DNA of 58,006 nt from JABDGZ01 sp964487685 (lineage in GTDB: Bacteria; Omnitrophota; Gorgyraeia; Zapsychrales; Fredricksoniimonadaceae): positions 1 through 58,006 of the forward strand of contig CAZASA010000006.1 of NCBI GenBank assembly GCA_964487685.1. The letters run 5' to 3'. Positions within the stretch are counted from its first letter, which is position 1; each line of letters opens with the position of its first letter. This document shows positions 16,686 through 26,528 of the stretch, piece after piece. The position numbers were made by a program, and so were the translations under genes. A model generated the notes under the pieces. That model was given only the letters and a program-made list of their open reading frames with translations. It was not told where the DNA came from and ran no database searches.

Positions 16686-18395
16686 TTGTTCCTGCGCAAG
16701 TATCCACTACGTTTTGCCGTGGTGTCTATATTTTTATTCGTAGGTTTTGCATACTCCATCGGTTTTTTGATCTTCATCCAAATCTTCCGGGCCGATTTCT
16801 TAAGTAATCTCGCCTTGCGCCAGCATGAACACTCCATTGTCCTGGAACCACGACGGGGAACGATCTATGACCGCAATATGAGGGCCCTGGCCATCAATTT
16901 GCCGGTTTACTCGGTCTATGCCAACGCCCGGTCCATGCACCAGGAGCATGATGAGGCTGAGGCGATCGCAAAATTATCCGCCATTTTGAAAGTCGATCCA
17001 AAATCGATCAGCGATAAATTGGACAAGGACAAATATTTTGTTTGGATATCCCGCAAGGTCCCCGAAGACATTTATCTTCAGATCAAAGACCTTAAATTAC
17101 CCGGCATTGGTTTTATCAAGGAAAGCAAACGCTTCTATCCCAATCAGGAATTGGCGTCGCATTTGATCGGTTTTGCCGGATTGGATAATAATGGCTTAGA
17201 CGGGCTTGAACGTGATTATGATAAATATTTAAAAGGACAGCCGGGCCACGCGATCATCCTTCGGGATGCGCATTCAAGGGAATTGATGTTTGATAAAGGT
17301 TACATCGCGCCGGTGGATGGGTTTAGCGTTGTCTTGACCATTGATGAAACGATCCAGTTCATTGCCGAGCGCGCCTTGGACCGGATGTATAAAAAATTTA
17401 ATTGCAAGGGGGCCAGCATTATCGTGATCGATCCCAGGACCGGCGAGATCCTGGCTTTTGCCAACCGACCCACCTATAATTTAGAGCAGGCATCCAAAAG
17501 CACGCCGGAATCGCGCACGGACCGCGCCATTGTATTCACGTATGAACCTGGATCGGTTTTCAAGATCGTGACTGCCTCGGCGGCACTGCAGGAAGGAGTG
17601 ATCAAGGAAGGGGACATGATCAACTGTGAGCACGGGGCTTATCGCGTGGGCAATCATATCCTGCATGACCATGAGCCGCTCGGCACGATCACCTTTAAAC
17701 AAGTTATTGAACAATCGAGTAATATCGGGACCACCAAGGTAGCCCAGCGTCTGGGCGCCCAACGGGTATGGAATTACGCGCATCATTTCCGTTTCGGGAT
17801 GAAGACCGGTATTGACCTTCCCGGCGAGGCTTCAGGGATATTAAAGCCGGTCAGCCGTTGGTCCAAGACCTCGATCGGGGCCGTGCCTATAGGACAAGAA
17901 GTGACGGTAACCCCGATCCAATTGGCCGGGGCCATTTCTGCCATTGCCAATGATGGGATCTATATGAGGCCATTTGTGGTCAAATACATCAAGGACAGCC
18001 AGGGTCAGATCATCCTTCAGCATAGTCCTCAAATTTTAGACAAGGTCATTTCCCAAGCTACTTCCAGAAGGATGAAGGTTATATTAAAAGGGGTCGTGGA
18101 TGAAGGGACAGGGACAAAGGCTAAGATCCCCGGCGTAACGGTGGCGGGAAAGACCGGGACCGCGCAAAAAGTTGTCAGCGGTATTTATTCTCATTCACAT
18201 TTTTATGCGACCTTCGCAGGGTTTGCGCCGGTAGAAAATCCCCGGCTGGCCTGCGTTGTTGTTTTTGATGATCCTCATCCGGCCTACTATGGAGGCTCGG
18301 TATCTGCTCCTGTATTTTCTGAGGTGGTGGGAGATTCATTGAAATACCTCAATACCCAGCGAGACGTCGCTACAGATGATGATTCTCCAGGCTAG
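16686..18395 (+). CDS. ftsI: peptidoglycan transpeptidase FtsI (PBP3)
   Basis: The septal class B penicillin-binding protein that cross-links peptidoglycan. 569 residues: an N-terminal membrane anchor (about 10-33), a dimerisation domain with RGTIYDRNMRALAIN, and a transpeptidase domain with SxxK at 290-293 (GSVFK), SxN at 344-346 (SSN) and KTG at 489-491 (AGKTGTAQK). All three active-site motifs are intact. The start is TTG at 16686 with AGAGG about 5 nt upstream; no in-frame ATG sits as well. No C-terminal PASTA repeats are seen. Partner polymerase FtsW is encoded further down. Confidence 0.96.
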   Translation: MFLRKYPLRFAVVSIFLFVGFAYSIGFLIFIQIFRADFLSNLALRQHEHSIVLEPRRGTIYDRNMRALAINLPVYSVYANARSMHQEHDEAEAIAKLSAILKVDPKSISDKLDKDKYFVWISRKVPEDIYLQIKDLKLPGIGFIKESKRFYPNQELASHLIGFAGLDNNGLDGLERDYDKYLKGQPGHAIILRDAHSRELMFDKGYIAPVDGFSVVLTIDETIQFIAERALDRMYKKFNCKGASIIVIDPRTGEILAFANRPTYNLEQASKSTPESRTDRAIVFTYEPGSVFKIVTASAALQEGVIKEGDMINCEHGAYRVGNHILHDHEPLGTITFKQVIEQSSNIGTTKVAQRLGAQRVWNYAHHFRFGMKTGIDLPGEASGILKPVSRWSKTSIGAVPIGQEVTVTPIQLAGAISAIANDGIYMRPFVVKYIKDSQGQIILQHSPQILDKVISQATSRRMKVILKGVVDEGTGTKAKIPGVTVAGKTGTAQKVVSGIYSHSHFYATFAGFAPVENPRLACVVVFDDPHPAYYGGSVSAPVFSEVVGDSLKYLNTQRDVATDDDSPG

Positions 18396-18406
18396 ACGAA
18401 AGGCCC

Positions 18407-19882
18407 ATGCGTTTAAGTGAATTGATCAAAGGGATCTATACCAAATCTTTACCTGCCCTCTTAAAGGGGCTTGAGATCTTGGCTGTTTCATGCGACTCGC
18501 GCGAAGATCAAAAGGACGGATTATTTGTAGCTTTAAATGGCGCCAAATTCAATGGCGAGGATTTTATCAGGGATGCGGCGGCTAAAGGGGCCAAGGTCAT
18601 TGTCCGTTTTCGCCCTGACGTTAAACATAGTAAAGAGTCTTTGGGGGAAAATTGTTTTTTTCTGGAAGTGGATGACCCTAGAGATTTTTTGCACAAGATA
18701 GCGCCACGGTTCTATGGTAAACCATCCGATAAGATCAAAAGTATAGGCATCACCGGCACCAATGGGAAGACCACGATCACCTATTTGATCGAGTCGATCG
18801 TCCACGCCGCTGGCAAACATTGCGGAGTGATCGGGACAGTTAATTATCGTATTGGTAAGAAAATATTGCCTTCGAAGAATACGACCCCGGGATTCCTGGA
18901 TAATCAGCGGTATTTGGCACAATTGGTTGATTTAAAGGCTGATTATTGCGTGATGGAAGTCTCTTCTCATGCCCTGGTCCAGGGGCGCCTTAGCGGTATT
19001 GATTTTGCCGCCGGTATTTTTACAAATTTAACCCAGGACCATCTGGACTATCATAAGGACATGGAAAGTTATTTTAAGGCCAAGGCCATCTTATTCAAGG
19101 GATTATCATCGAAGGCTTTTGCTGTTATCAACATTGATGATGCTTATGGACGTCGCCTCTTAACAAGGAGCAAGGCCAAGGTCCTGACCTATGCCATTGA
19201 CCGTCCGGCGGATGTTCGTGCCGAGGGGATTATTTATCATCTAAGCGGCAGTGTATTTGAAATAGTTTACCCCAAGGGCAAGATCAAGCTTTCCACCCGC
19301 TTTATCGGCAAACATAACATTTATAATATCCTGGCTGCCTTTACGTGGGGATTGACTGAAGGTATGAAGCCTCAGACCATCGGTCAAGGTATTGAGAATT
19401 TAACCCACGTACCCGGCAGGCTTGAGGCTGTTGAGAATAATAAGGGTATCTATATATTTATCGATTACGCGCATACAGAAGATGGGCTGCTTAATGTCCT
19501 AAGATCATTAAAGGCTGTCAGCGTTGAAAAGCTTATTTTAGTTTTTGGATGTGGCGGGGACCGTGACCGGACTAAAAGGCCCAAGATGGCCCAAGCAGCC
19601 TGTGAATTGGCTGACCATTCGATCGTGACCAGCGACAATCCACGCAATGAAGATCCCCAGGCGATCATCAATGAGATCATCACCGGATTTACCAGGAAAA
19701 ATTATGAGGTCTGTGTCGACCGTCGTGAAGCGATCGCCCGGGCACTTAAATTGGCCCAAAAAGAGCAGACTGTCCTTATTGCCGGTAAAGGGCATGAAGA
19801 TTATCAGATCTTCAAAGACCGCACGATCCATTTTGATGAACGAGAGGTTGTGAAAGAATGTTTACAATCGATGAAATCCTAG
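18407..19882 (+). CDS. murE: UDP-MurNAc-tripeptide synthetase MurE, meso-DAP type
   Basis: Adds the third stem-peptide residue to UDP-MurNAc-L-Ala-D-Glu. 491 residues. ATP-binding loop GITGTNGKTTITYLIES near residue 118, MEVSSHAL (catalytic Glu and His), TNLTQDHLDYHKDMESY, and C-terminal domain VFGCGGDRDRTKRPKM. The specificity motif DNPRNEDP at about 410-417 indicates meso-diaminopimelate rather than lysine as substrate, consistent with a diderm wall. Its end overlaps murF by 25 nt. Confidence 0.97.
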   Translation: MRLSELIKGIYTKSLPALLKGLEILAVSCDSREDQKDGLFVALNGAKFNGEDFIRDAAAKGAKVIVRFRPDVKHSKESLGENCFFLEVDDPRDFLHKIAPRFYGKPSDKIKSIGITGTNGKTTITYLIESIVHAAGKHCGVIGTVNYRIGKKILPSKNTTPGFLDNQRYLAQLVDLKADYCVMEVSSHALVQGRLSGIDFAAGIFTNLTQDHLDYHKDMESYFKAKAILFKGLSSKAFAVINIDDAYGRRLLTRSKAKVLTYAIDRPADVRAEGIIYHLSGSVFEIVYPKGKIKLSTRFIGKHNIYNILAAFTWGLTEGMKPQTIGQGIENLTHVPGRLEAVENNKGIYIFIDYAHTEDGLLNVLRSLKAVSVEKLILVFGCGGDRDRTKRPKMAQAACELADHSIVTSDNPRNEDPQAIINEIITGFTRKNYEVCVDRREAIARALKLAQKEQTVLIAGKGHEDYQIFKDRTIHFDEREVVKECLQSMKS

Positions 19883-21234
19883 AGGCTGTAAATGGAAAAT
19901 TGATCCATGGGCCTGTTAATGTTAAGGTGGGAGCCGTTAGCATAGATTCCCGTATGATCAAAAAAGGCGAGTTATTCATCGCGGTCAAAGGGGATGTATT
20001 TGACGGCCATGATTTTATCGATGGAGTTTGCGCCAAGGGGGTGCGTGTCCTGGTGGTCCATCAACCGGTTGTCGTCAAGGACCCGAAGGTCAGTATTATT
20101 CTGGTCAAGGACACGATCAAAGCCTTAGGGGACATTGCGCGTTTTCACCGCTTACGGTTCAAAATACCGGTGATCGCTTTGACCGGGTCTGCAGGGAAGA
20201 CCACGACCAAGGAAATGATCGCCGCGGTGTTAGGCCGTAAATACAGGATTTTAAAGAATGAAGGTACTCAAAATAACCATATCGGCGTGCCCTTGACCTT
20301 ACTTAAATTAAAATCCTTGCACGAGATCGTTATTTTGGAATGCGGAACAAATCAACCGGGGGACATCATTTGGCTGGCAGATGTGGCGCGCCCCAATGTT
20401 GGGATTTTTACTAATATTGGCGAATCTCATTTGGCCAAATTAAAGTCTACCAACGGAGTCCTCCAAGAGAAGTGGCATTTAACATCTTTTATGGGACGGC
20501 AAGATATGGTTCTCCTTAATTCGGATGACGCGCTGTTATCCCGTCAAACCCATCGGAAGAATATTTTTAAGCTCAAGACCTATGGCATCAAGTCTAAAGC
20601 TTTTCGTCGAGCTTCAAACATCCGGATCCACGGCGGCCGGTATTTGAATTTTAAAGTACGCGGTAAGCGGTTTGAATTAGATTCCTGCGGCGTTAACAAT
20701 GTTTATAATGCTTTAGCCGCCGTATGCTGTGGTGAATTGTTTAAAGTGCCTTTGCAGGATATTGTTCAAGCACTCAGATCATTTGAATTTCCTCAGGGGC
20801 GCGGGCAGATCGTCCGCTTAGGGCAAGGGTGGCTCATCAATGACACGTATAATGCCAATCCGGTGTCCATGAGATCGGCCTTACAAACCCTGCAGGCCAT
20901 TGACACCAAGAAGCACAAGATATTTGTCGCCGCTGATATGCTGGAATTAGGCGGCCGCTCCAAGGCATTACACAAGTCCCTAGGTGAGGCCATTGCCATA
21001 AAAGGTGTTGATGTGTTGATCACGGTTGGTCAATTAGCCAGGATGATGGCTGTCAGTGCCCAACGCCGTAATAAAAATATGCAGGTATTTGCTTGCACTG
21101 ATGTAGAGACCGCGCAAAAATGTTTAGCAAAGGTCTTTCGTAACGGGGATGCGGTCCTGATCAAGGGTTCCCGGCGTATGCGGATGGAACAGGTAGCTGA
21201 ATTTTTGCTGGCATCACCCAAAGGTTCAGGTTAG
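19858..21234 (+). CDS. murF: UDP-MurNAc-tripeptide:D-Ala-D-Ala ligase MurF
   Basis: Adds D-Ala-D-Ala to complete the cytoplasmic pentapeptide precursor. 458 residues. P loop ALTGSAGKTTTKEMIA, NEGTQNNHIGVPLTLL (MurF-typical), ECGTNQPGDI, TNIGESHL, and the C-terminal NDTYNANPVSMRSAL motif that separates MurF from MurE, C and D. The ATG lies 25 nt inside murE, so translation is coupled. GAAAG lies just upstream. Confidence 0.97.
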   Translation: MFTIDEILEAVNGKLIHGPVNVKVGAVSIDSRMIKKGELFIAVKGDVFDGHDFIDGVCAKGVRVLVVHQPVVVKDPKVSIILVKDTIKALGDIARFHRLRFKIPVIALTGSAGKTTTKEMIAAVLGRKYRILKNEGTQNNHIGVPLTLLKLKSLHEIVILECGTNQPGDIIWLADVARPNVGIFTNIGESHLAKLKSTNGVLQEKWHLTSFMGRQDMVLLNSDDALLSRQTHRKNIFKLKTYGIKSKAFRRASNIRIHGGRYLNFKVRGKRFELDSCGVNNVYNALAAVCCGELFKVPLQDIVQALRSFEFPQGRGQIVRLGQGWLINDTYNANPVSMRSALQTLQAIDTKKHKIFVAADMLELGGRSKALHKSLGEAIAIKGVDVLITVGQLARMMAVSAQRRNKNMQVFACTDVETAQKCLAKVFRNGDAVLIKGSRRMRMEQVAEFLLASPKGSG

Positions 21235-21243
21235 GGGGATTTC

Positions 21244-22332
21244 ATGTTTTATTTTTTGTCTCAATATTTTTCCAATTCAACTCATTTCAATATCTTTCGG
21301 TATATTACTTTTCGAGCCGGCATGGCCGCGGTCACCGCATTCTTGTTATGCATGATATTAGGGCCGATCTTTATCAATTTGACTAAAAGGCGGCGTATCC
21401 ATGAATCAGCCAAACGTGCTGACGCCCCTGGTCTTGATCAGTTCCAGATCAATAAAGAAGGCACTCCCACCATGGGCGGCGTTTTTATCATCGGTAGTAT
21501 TTTATTATCCGTCGGATTATGGGGTAATTGGTCAAATATGTTTGTGACCATGACCTCATGGGTCTGTCTTTCTTTCGCGGTATTGGGAGGCTATGATGAT
21601 TATATCAAGCTAAAAGGGATCGGCCCTCATCGAGGGATTTCAGCCAGGGTCAAGTCCTTTTGGCAGGTGCTGATCGCATTTATCGTCGGAGTCTTTGTCT
21701 ACCTGCATCCTTATATCACCACCAACCTGGATGTGCCGTTTTTTAAAAATTTGATTGTCAACCTAGGCCCGTTTTTTGTTTTCTGGGTGGTCTTGGTCGT
21801 GGTGGGTTCCTGCAACGCGGTCAATCTCACCGACGGGCTTGACGGCCTGGCCATCGGCAGTGTGTTGATCGTTGCCTTTACCATGGCGATCTTGAGTTAT
21901 GTGACCGGTAACGTGGAGATGAGCGATTATCTGTATATCCCTTATGTGCCTGGCGCAGGTGAGCTTACCGTTTTTTGCGCGGCCATGGTCGGAGCAAGCC
22001 TTGGGTTTCTATGGTTTAATTGCTATCCGGCCACTGTTTTTATGGGGGACGTTGGTTCATTGGCGTTAGGCGGCAGTTTGGGCATGATGGCGGTGCTGAT
22101 AAAAAAGGAACTTTGGCTGGTGATCTTGGGCGGCGTATTTGTCATTGAAGCCGGCTCCGTAATTTTGCAGGTCTTTTCATTTAAACTTACAGGCAAACGC
22201 ATATTTAAAATGTCACCCTTTCATCATCATTTGCAATTATCCGGCTGGAACGAGAACAAGATCATTGTGCGGTTTTGGATCCTGGCCATTATTTTGGCGA
22301 TGCTGACCATAACGACGTTGAAGATCCGTTAA
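21244..22332 (+). CDS. mraY: phospho-MurNAc-pentapeptide translocase MraY
   Basis: Integral membrane enzyme making lipid I from UDP-MurNAc-pentapeptide and undecaprenyl phosphate. 362 residues, close to the E. coli length, with about ten membrane segments. Signatures: GTPTMGGVFII, the catalytic loop GGYDDYIKL with paired Asp residues, NAVNLTDGLDGLA, FMGDVGSLALGG and FKMSPFHHHLQL (HHH motif). All are intact. Confidence 0.98.
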   Translation: MFYFLSQYFSNSTHFNIFRYITFRAGMAAVTAFLLCMILGPIFINLTKRRRIHESAKRADAPGLDQFQINKEGTPTMGGVFIIGSILLSVGLWGNWSNMFVTMTSWVCLSFAVLGGYDDYIKLKGIGPHRGISARVKSFWQVLIAFIVGVFVYLHPYITTNLDVPFFKNLIVNLGPFFVFWVVLVVVGSCNAVNLTDGLDGLAIGSVLIVAFTMAILSYVTGNVEMSDYLYIPYVPGAGELTVFCAAMVGASLGFLWFNCYPATVFMGDVGSLALGGSLGMMAVLIKKELWLVILGGVFVIEAGSVILQVFSFKLTGKRIFKMSPFHHHLQLSGWNENKIIVRFWILAIILAMLTITTLKIR

Positions 22333-22334
22333 TC

Positions 22335-23582
22335 ATGTCATTTGAACTTAAAAACAAGAAAGTGACCATCATCGGCGCTGCCAGGAGCGGGATCGCCGTG
22401 GCTAAGGTGGTACTGCGTCTGGGCGGGATTGCAAAAATTTCAGAGAGTAAAAGCAGCCAGACCATTAAGGGTGTTTCGAAGCATGTGATCATTGAAGCGG
22501 GGGGGCATACCAAGGAATTTATTGAAGACAGTGACTATGTGGTTGTAAGCCCCGGCGTCCGTCGGGACGCAGAACCGGTCAAATGGGCCAAAAGCAAAGG
22601 CATTGAGGTCATGGGGGAAGTCGAATTTGCATTTCGTCTCTGCCCTTGCCAGGTAGTCGCTGTTACCGGCAGTAACGGAAAAACCACCACGGCAACCGTG
22701 ATCGCGGCAATTATCAAACGCGCCGGACGCAAGGTATGTTTGTGCGGCAACATCGGCAGTCCGTTATCTAAATCCGTGCTTAGCCTAAAGCCCACGGACA
22801 CGGTTGTCTTGGAGATCAGCTCATTTCAGTTGGAGAGCACCATCCGTTTTAGACCGCATATCGCTGTATGGACGAATTTCAGCCAGAATCATTTAGACCG
22901 GCATAAAGACCTGAAAGAATATTTTCAGGCAAAGATGAAAATATTTGCCAATCAAAATTCCAAGGATTTTGCTGTCCTTAATTATCTTCAGCCTGAACAT
23001 CGGAAACTGGCCAAGCGGCTTGTGTCCAAGGTATTGTTTTTCAATAAACCGGATAAGAAAAGGGAAGTGGATAATCCTAATTATCTCGCGGCGATCGAAG
23101 TGGCCGGGGTCCTGGGAATTAAAAAAGATATCTGCCTTAAGGTATTTGCCCACTTTAAAGGGGTGGAGCATCGCCTGGAATTTGTGCGCAGATTAGGCGG
23201 GATTGATTTTATCAATGATTCCAAATCAACGACGGTTGAAGCCAGCCGATGGGCCCTGGAGAGGGCGGACAAACCTGTGATCATGATCTGCGGCGGGAAG
23301 GACAAAAATTTGGATTATCCGCCGTTAAGGCCTTTAGTGGCCCAAAAAGTCAAACATATGATCGCCATCGGCCAGGCACGGGATATCATGAAAAAGGCTT
23401 TTGCGGATGTTGTGACGGTCGATACGTTCACTTCTTTTGAAAAAGCGATCAAGGCCGCGCGCAAGGTTGCCCGGCCGGGTGAATGTGTCCTGCTTTCCCC
23501 CATGTGTGCCAGCTTTGATATGTTTGATGATTATGAACATCGTGGCCGTTGTTTCAAAGAAATTGTGAGGCAATTAAAATAA
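22335..23582 (+). CDS. murD: UDP-MurNAc-L-Ala:D-Glu ligase MurD
   Basis: Adds D-glutamate to UDP-MurNAc-L-Ala. 415 residues from the ATG at 22335, two bases after the mraY stop. An in-frame TTG at 22275 would add 20 residues translated inside mraY and is unlikely. The N-terminal Rossmann domain starts KKVTIIGAARSGIAVAK, followed by VVVSPGV, P loop VTGSNGKTTTATVIA, LEISSFQLE, TNFSQNHLDRH, HRLEFVRRLGGIDFINDSKST and CGGKDKNLDY. A full set of Mur ligase motifs. Confidence 0.97.
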   Translation: MSFELKNKKVTIIGAARSGIAVAKVVLRLGGIAKISESKSSQTIKGVSKHVIIEAGGHTKEFIEDSDYVVVSPGVRRDAEPVKWAKSKGIEVMGEVEFAFRLCPCQVVAVTGSNGKTTTATVIAAIIKRAGRKVCLCGNIGSPLSKSVLSLKPTDTVVLEISSFQLESTIRFRPHIAVWTNFSQNHLDRHKDLKEYFQAKMKIFANQNSKDFAVLNYLQPEHRKLAKRLVSKVLFFNKPDKKREVDNPNYLAAIEVAGVLGIKKDICLKVFAHFKGVEHRLEFVRRLGGIDFINDSKSTTVEASRWALERADKPVIMICGGKDKNLDYPPLRPLVAQKVKHMIAIGQARDIMKKAFADVVTVDTFTSFEKAIKAARKVARPGECVLLSPMCASFDMFDDYEHRGRCFKEIVRQLK

Positions 23583-23583
23583 T

Positions 23584-24672
23584 ATGCGCCAGGAGAGGAT
23601 CAACTTAACGATCACCGTCATCACCCTCATTTGTGTAGGGATCGTGATGATTTATTCGGCTAGTTGTGTCAATGCCTTACAGACCTATGGGGACAGCTTG
23701 TACTATCTTAAGCGCCATATGCTGTTCTTGGGCTTGGGACTGATCGCTTCCTATTTTGTTTTGTGTATGGATTATCGTCATATCCAGCCGTATTCACGCT
23801 CCTTGGTCGCCATCTGCGCTGTCCTTTTATTGCTGGTCCTTATTCCTCATATCGGCAGTGAAAGTTATGGTGCCCGCCGGTGGTTTAAATTGGGGGTATT
23901 TCACTTTCAGCCGTCAGAATTAGCTAAACTTGCCATGATCATCTATACCGCGGATTTTTTGGACCGCAAACAGCAGGTCATTAAGAGTTTCAGGAAAGGA
24001 TTTTTACCTCCCTTGTTGGTCATGGGTGTCCTTTGCGCCTTGACCGTCAAACAACCGGATTTGGGTACCACTGTTGAAATTGCGGTGGTGACCTTGACGA
24101 TGTTATTCTTGGGCGGTGCCAGATTATGGCATTTGGCCCTGATATTTTTTTCCGCCGTGCCGCTCGTCTGTTATTTAATTGCCAAAGAACCTTATCGCAT
24201 GGCGCGGATCATTGCCTTTTTGGATCCCTGGCAGGACAGTCAGGGCATTGGTTTCCAGTTGACCCAATCGCAGATCGCTTTGGGTTCAGGCGGTATTTTT
24301 GGAGTGGGCTTGGGCCACAGCCAGCAAAAATTGTTTTATCTGCCGGCAGCCCATACGGATTTTATTCTTTCGATTATCGGCGAAGAATTAGGGCTCTTGG
24401 GGACGCTTAGCATCATCCTTCTTTTTAGCCTTTTTATCTGGCAGGGGACACGCCTGGTCCGACAGACCAATCATGCCTTCGGATATTTCTTGAGTTTCGG
24501 TATTGTGATGATGTTGGGACTGCAGGCCATGGTCAATGTGGGTGTGAGCATTGGGGCTTTCCCCACGAAGGGTTTGCCCTTGCCTTTTATCAGTTATGGA
24601 GGAAGTGCGTTGATCTTTCATTTGGTGGCCATCGCTTTGCTTTTAAATGTTTCTAAGATACAGGACTACTGA
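23584..24672 (+). CDS. ftsW: septal peptidoglycan polymerase FtsW
   Basis: SEDS-family glycosyltransferase that polymerises septal peptidoglycan with FtsI. 362 residues, about ten membrane helices. Motifs: VMIYSASCVNA at the start, GARRWFKLG, FHFQPSELAKLAMI (SEDS signature), VKQPDLGTT, LTQSQIALGSGGIFGVGLG and the terminal GLPLPFISYGGSA. It sits between murD and murG, the conventional ftsW slot, which separates it from RodA. Its stop shares a base with the murG start. Confidence 0.96.
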   Translation: MRQERINLTITVITLICVGIVMIYSASCVNALQTYGDSLYYLKRHMLFLGLGLIASYFVLCMDYRHIQPYSRSLVAICAVLLLLVLIPHIGSESYGARRWFKLGVFHFQPSELAKLAMIIYTADFLDRKQQVIKSFRKGFLPPLLVMGVLCALTVKQPDLGTTVEIAVVTLTMLFLGGARLWHLALIFFSAVPLVCYLIAKEPYRMARIIAFLDPWQDSQGIGFQLTQSQIALGSGGIFGVGLGHSQQKLFYLPAAHTDFILSIIGEELGLLGTLSIILLFSLFIWQGTRLVRQTNHAFGYFLSFGIVMMLGLQAMVNVGVSIGAFPTKGLPLPFISYGGSALIFHLVAIALLLNVSKIQDY

Positions 24673-25736
24673 TGAATATTCTGATCGCGACCGGAGGTAC
24701 CGGCGGACATATTTTCCCGGCCATTGAGACAGCTAAAGCCTTAAGGGTAAGGGGCCATCATGTCAGCTTTGCCGGTGTCCTGAGCGGCAATGAAGATAAG
24801 ATCAAGGAACTGGATTTTCCGGTATATTCCCTCGCTGCCAAGGGCCTGGTGGACCGGTCATTTTTAGGCTGGATCGAATTTAGCAAGATCATGGTCCAGG
24901 CGATCTATAGGGCCTTTGGTGTCGTCAAGAAGTGTGCTCCTGACAAGATCATCGGGTTTGGCAGTTATGGGTCTTTTCCGGTGGTGATGGCAGGCGCTTT
25001 GATGCGCTGCCCAGTTTTGGTCCACGAGCAAAATGTTGTCCCCGGGAAAGCCAACGCCCTTTTATCAAAGATAGTCAAAAAAGTGGCTATTAGTTTTGAA
25101 GGAAGCCGGAAATATCTTGATCCTCATAAAGTGGTTTGGACCGGTTGTCCCTGTCATCACAGTTCCATACCATCGCGCAAAGAAGGGTTAACTGCTTTTG
25201 GCCTGGACGACAATAAAAAAACGATCGTGCTCTTGGGCGGCTCACAAGGAAGCCACAAGCTCAATGAAATATTTTTTGAATTGATGACGGACCTTTCATC
25301 GGCCCAATATCAAGCGGTCCATATGACTGGCCCTAAGGATTTTTTGTTGTATGAACAACGATATCAGGAAGCGAATCTACCGGTCAAGACCTTTGCTTTC
25401 ATTAATAATATATCGCATGCTTATGCCGCGGCGGATATCATCATTGCCCGGGCAGGTGCCGCGACGGTCACTGAATTGGGGCTATTGGGGCTCGCGGCGG
25501 TTTTAGTCCCGTATCCTTTTGCCGGCAATCATCAAAAGTACAATGCTGATGTCCTGGCCAATGCAGGAGCGGCCATCATTGTCGAACAAAAAGATCTGAA
25601 CAAATTCTCCCTTAAAGAAGCGGTGACGCGTCTATTGCTTTCCAATAATTCCAGGGAAGAGACCATGATAAAGACAAAGGGTTTGTTCCAAACGGATGCG
25701 GCTTTACAATTGGCACTGGTGACTGAAGGACTATGA
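24672..25736 (+). CDS. murG: lipid II synthase MurG
   Basis: GT28 glycosyltransferase adding GlcNAc to lipid I on the inner face of the membrane. 354 residues. N-terminal glycine-rich GGTGGHIFPAIETAKALRVRG, FGSYGSFPVVMAG, VHEQNVVPGKANALL, LLGGSQGSHKLNE, and the UDP-binding RAGAATVTELGLLG followed by VLVPYPFAGNHQKYNA. The start overlaps the ftsW stop by one base; the end overlaps the next gene by four (ATGA). Confidence 0.97.
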   Translation: MNILIATGGTGGHIFPAIETAKALRVRGHHVSFAGVLSGNEDKIKELDFPVYSLAAKGLVDRSFLGWIEFSKIMVQAIYRAFGVVKKCAPDKIIGFGSYGSFPVVMAGALMRCPVLVHEQNVVPGKANALLSKIVKKVAISFEGSRKYLDPHKVVWTGCPCHHSSIPSRKEGLTAFGLDDNKKTIVLLGGSQGSHKLNEIFFELMTDLSSAQYQAVHMTGPKDFLLYEQRYQEANLPVKTFAFINNISHAYAAADIIIARAGAATVTELGLLGLAAVLVPYPFAGNHQKYNADVLANAGAAIIVEQKDLNKFSLKEAVTRLLLSNNSREETMIKTKGLFQTDAALQLALVTEGL

Positions 25737-26518
25737 AGATATTCCCAGCGTTGATAGGTGCCGGTTTGTTGATGGCCAATATATCTTTGGCTGATGACCC
25801 GCAGAACAATTGGCAGCAAATGAACGGAGGGGACTTTAATATTTTTTACCGCGCCAGTGTCCCTGAGGATTTTGTCCAGACGACGATGGACACGGCAGAA
25901 GATGAATTAAAGAGGGTGACCGATAACCTGGGGATCACGAATGCCCCCAGCTGGAGGGGTGATAGGCAGATCAAAGTATATATTTATAGTGACCGTGATG
26001 ATTTTGTCAAGAATGGAGGCCAAGCGCTTTGGGCGCACGGGGTCGCCTTCGCCCGCGCCAGGACGATAAAATTATATCCTGACGCGACCGGATTTTTTGA
26101 TACGATCCTGCCCCATGAGCTGGGCCATATTATTTTTAGGGATTATATCGGTTTTACGCCTGAGGTCCCTTTATGGTTTGAAGAAGGGGTGGCCATCTAT
26201 CAGGAGAAGGCCAAACGCTTGGGGTCTGATGAGATCGTAAAACAAGCGATTGAAAATGGTCAATTTATTCCTTTATCACAACTCACCAGTATGAGACTAT
26301 ATAAAGATACGGATAATAAAGTAGTGGACCTGTTTTATTCTGAATCCGCAAGCGTCGTCCATTACATGATCACAGGCATCGGTGAACAAGAATTTTATAT
26401 GCTTTGCGGGGAGATCAAAAATAATATACCTTTCCCAGAAGCGCTTCATAAGGTTTATTTAAGATTTAAGGCCATCGACGACCTGAATCAGGCCTGGATG
26501 GATTCTTTACAAGGATAG
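25733..26518 (+). CDS. secreted MA-clan (gluzincin) metallopeptidase-like protein inside dcw
   Basis: 261 residues with a signal peptide (MKIFPALIGAGLLMANISLA, cleavage near residue 20). The body has KVYIYSDRDDF, then the zinc motif HELGH at 128-132 and WFEEGVAIY with the likely third ligand E151, the layout of the peptidase MA-like family. Catalytic Glu (E129) is present. It probably acts in the periplasm, anchored or soluble. It is translationally coupled to murG (ATGA) and followed 10 nt later by murC, so it belongs to the operon although no standard dcw gene encodes such a protein. A role in processing a division or wall protein is inference from position. Confidence 0.82.
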   Translation: MKIFPALIGAGLLMANISLADDPQNNWQQMNGGDFNIFYRASVPEDFVQTTMDTAEDELKRVTDNLGITNAPSWRGDRQIKVYIYSDRDDFVKNGGQALWAHGVAFARARTIKLYPDATGFFDTILPHELGHIIFRDYIGFTPEVPLWFEEGVAIYQEKAKRLGSDEIVKQAIENGQFIPLSQLTSMRLYKDTDNKVVDLFYSESASVVHYMITGIGEQEFYMLCGEIKNNIPFPEALHKVYLRFKAIDDLNQAWMDSLQG

Positions 26519-26528
26519 AGGCGATAAT

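Noticed and set aside
22275..22334. Extended start for murD inside mraY
   Set aside because: The usual MurD N terminus starts at the ATG at 22335, two bases after the mraY stop.
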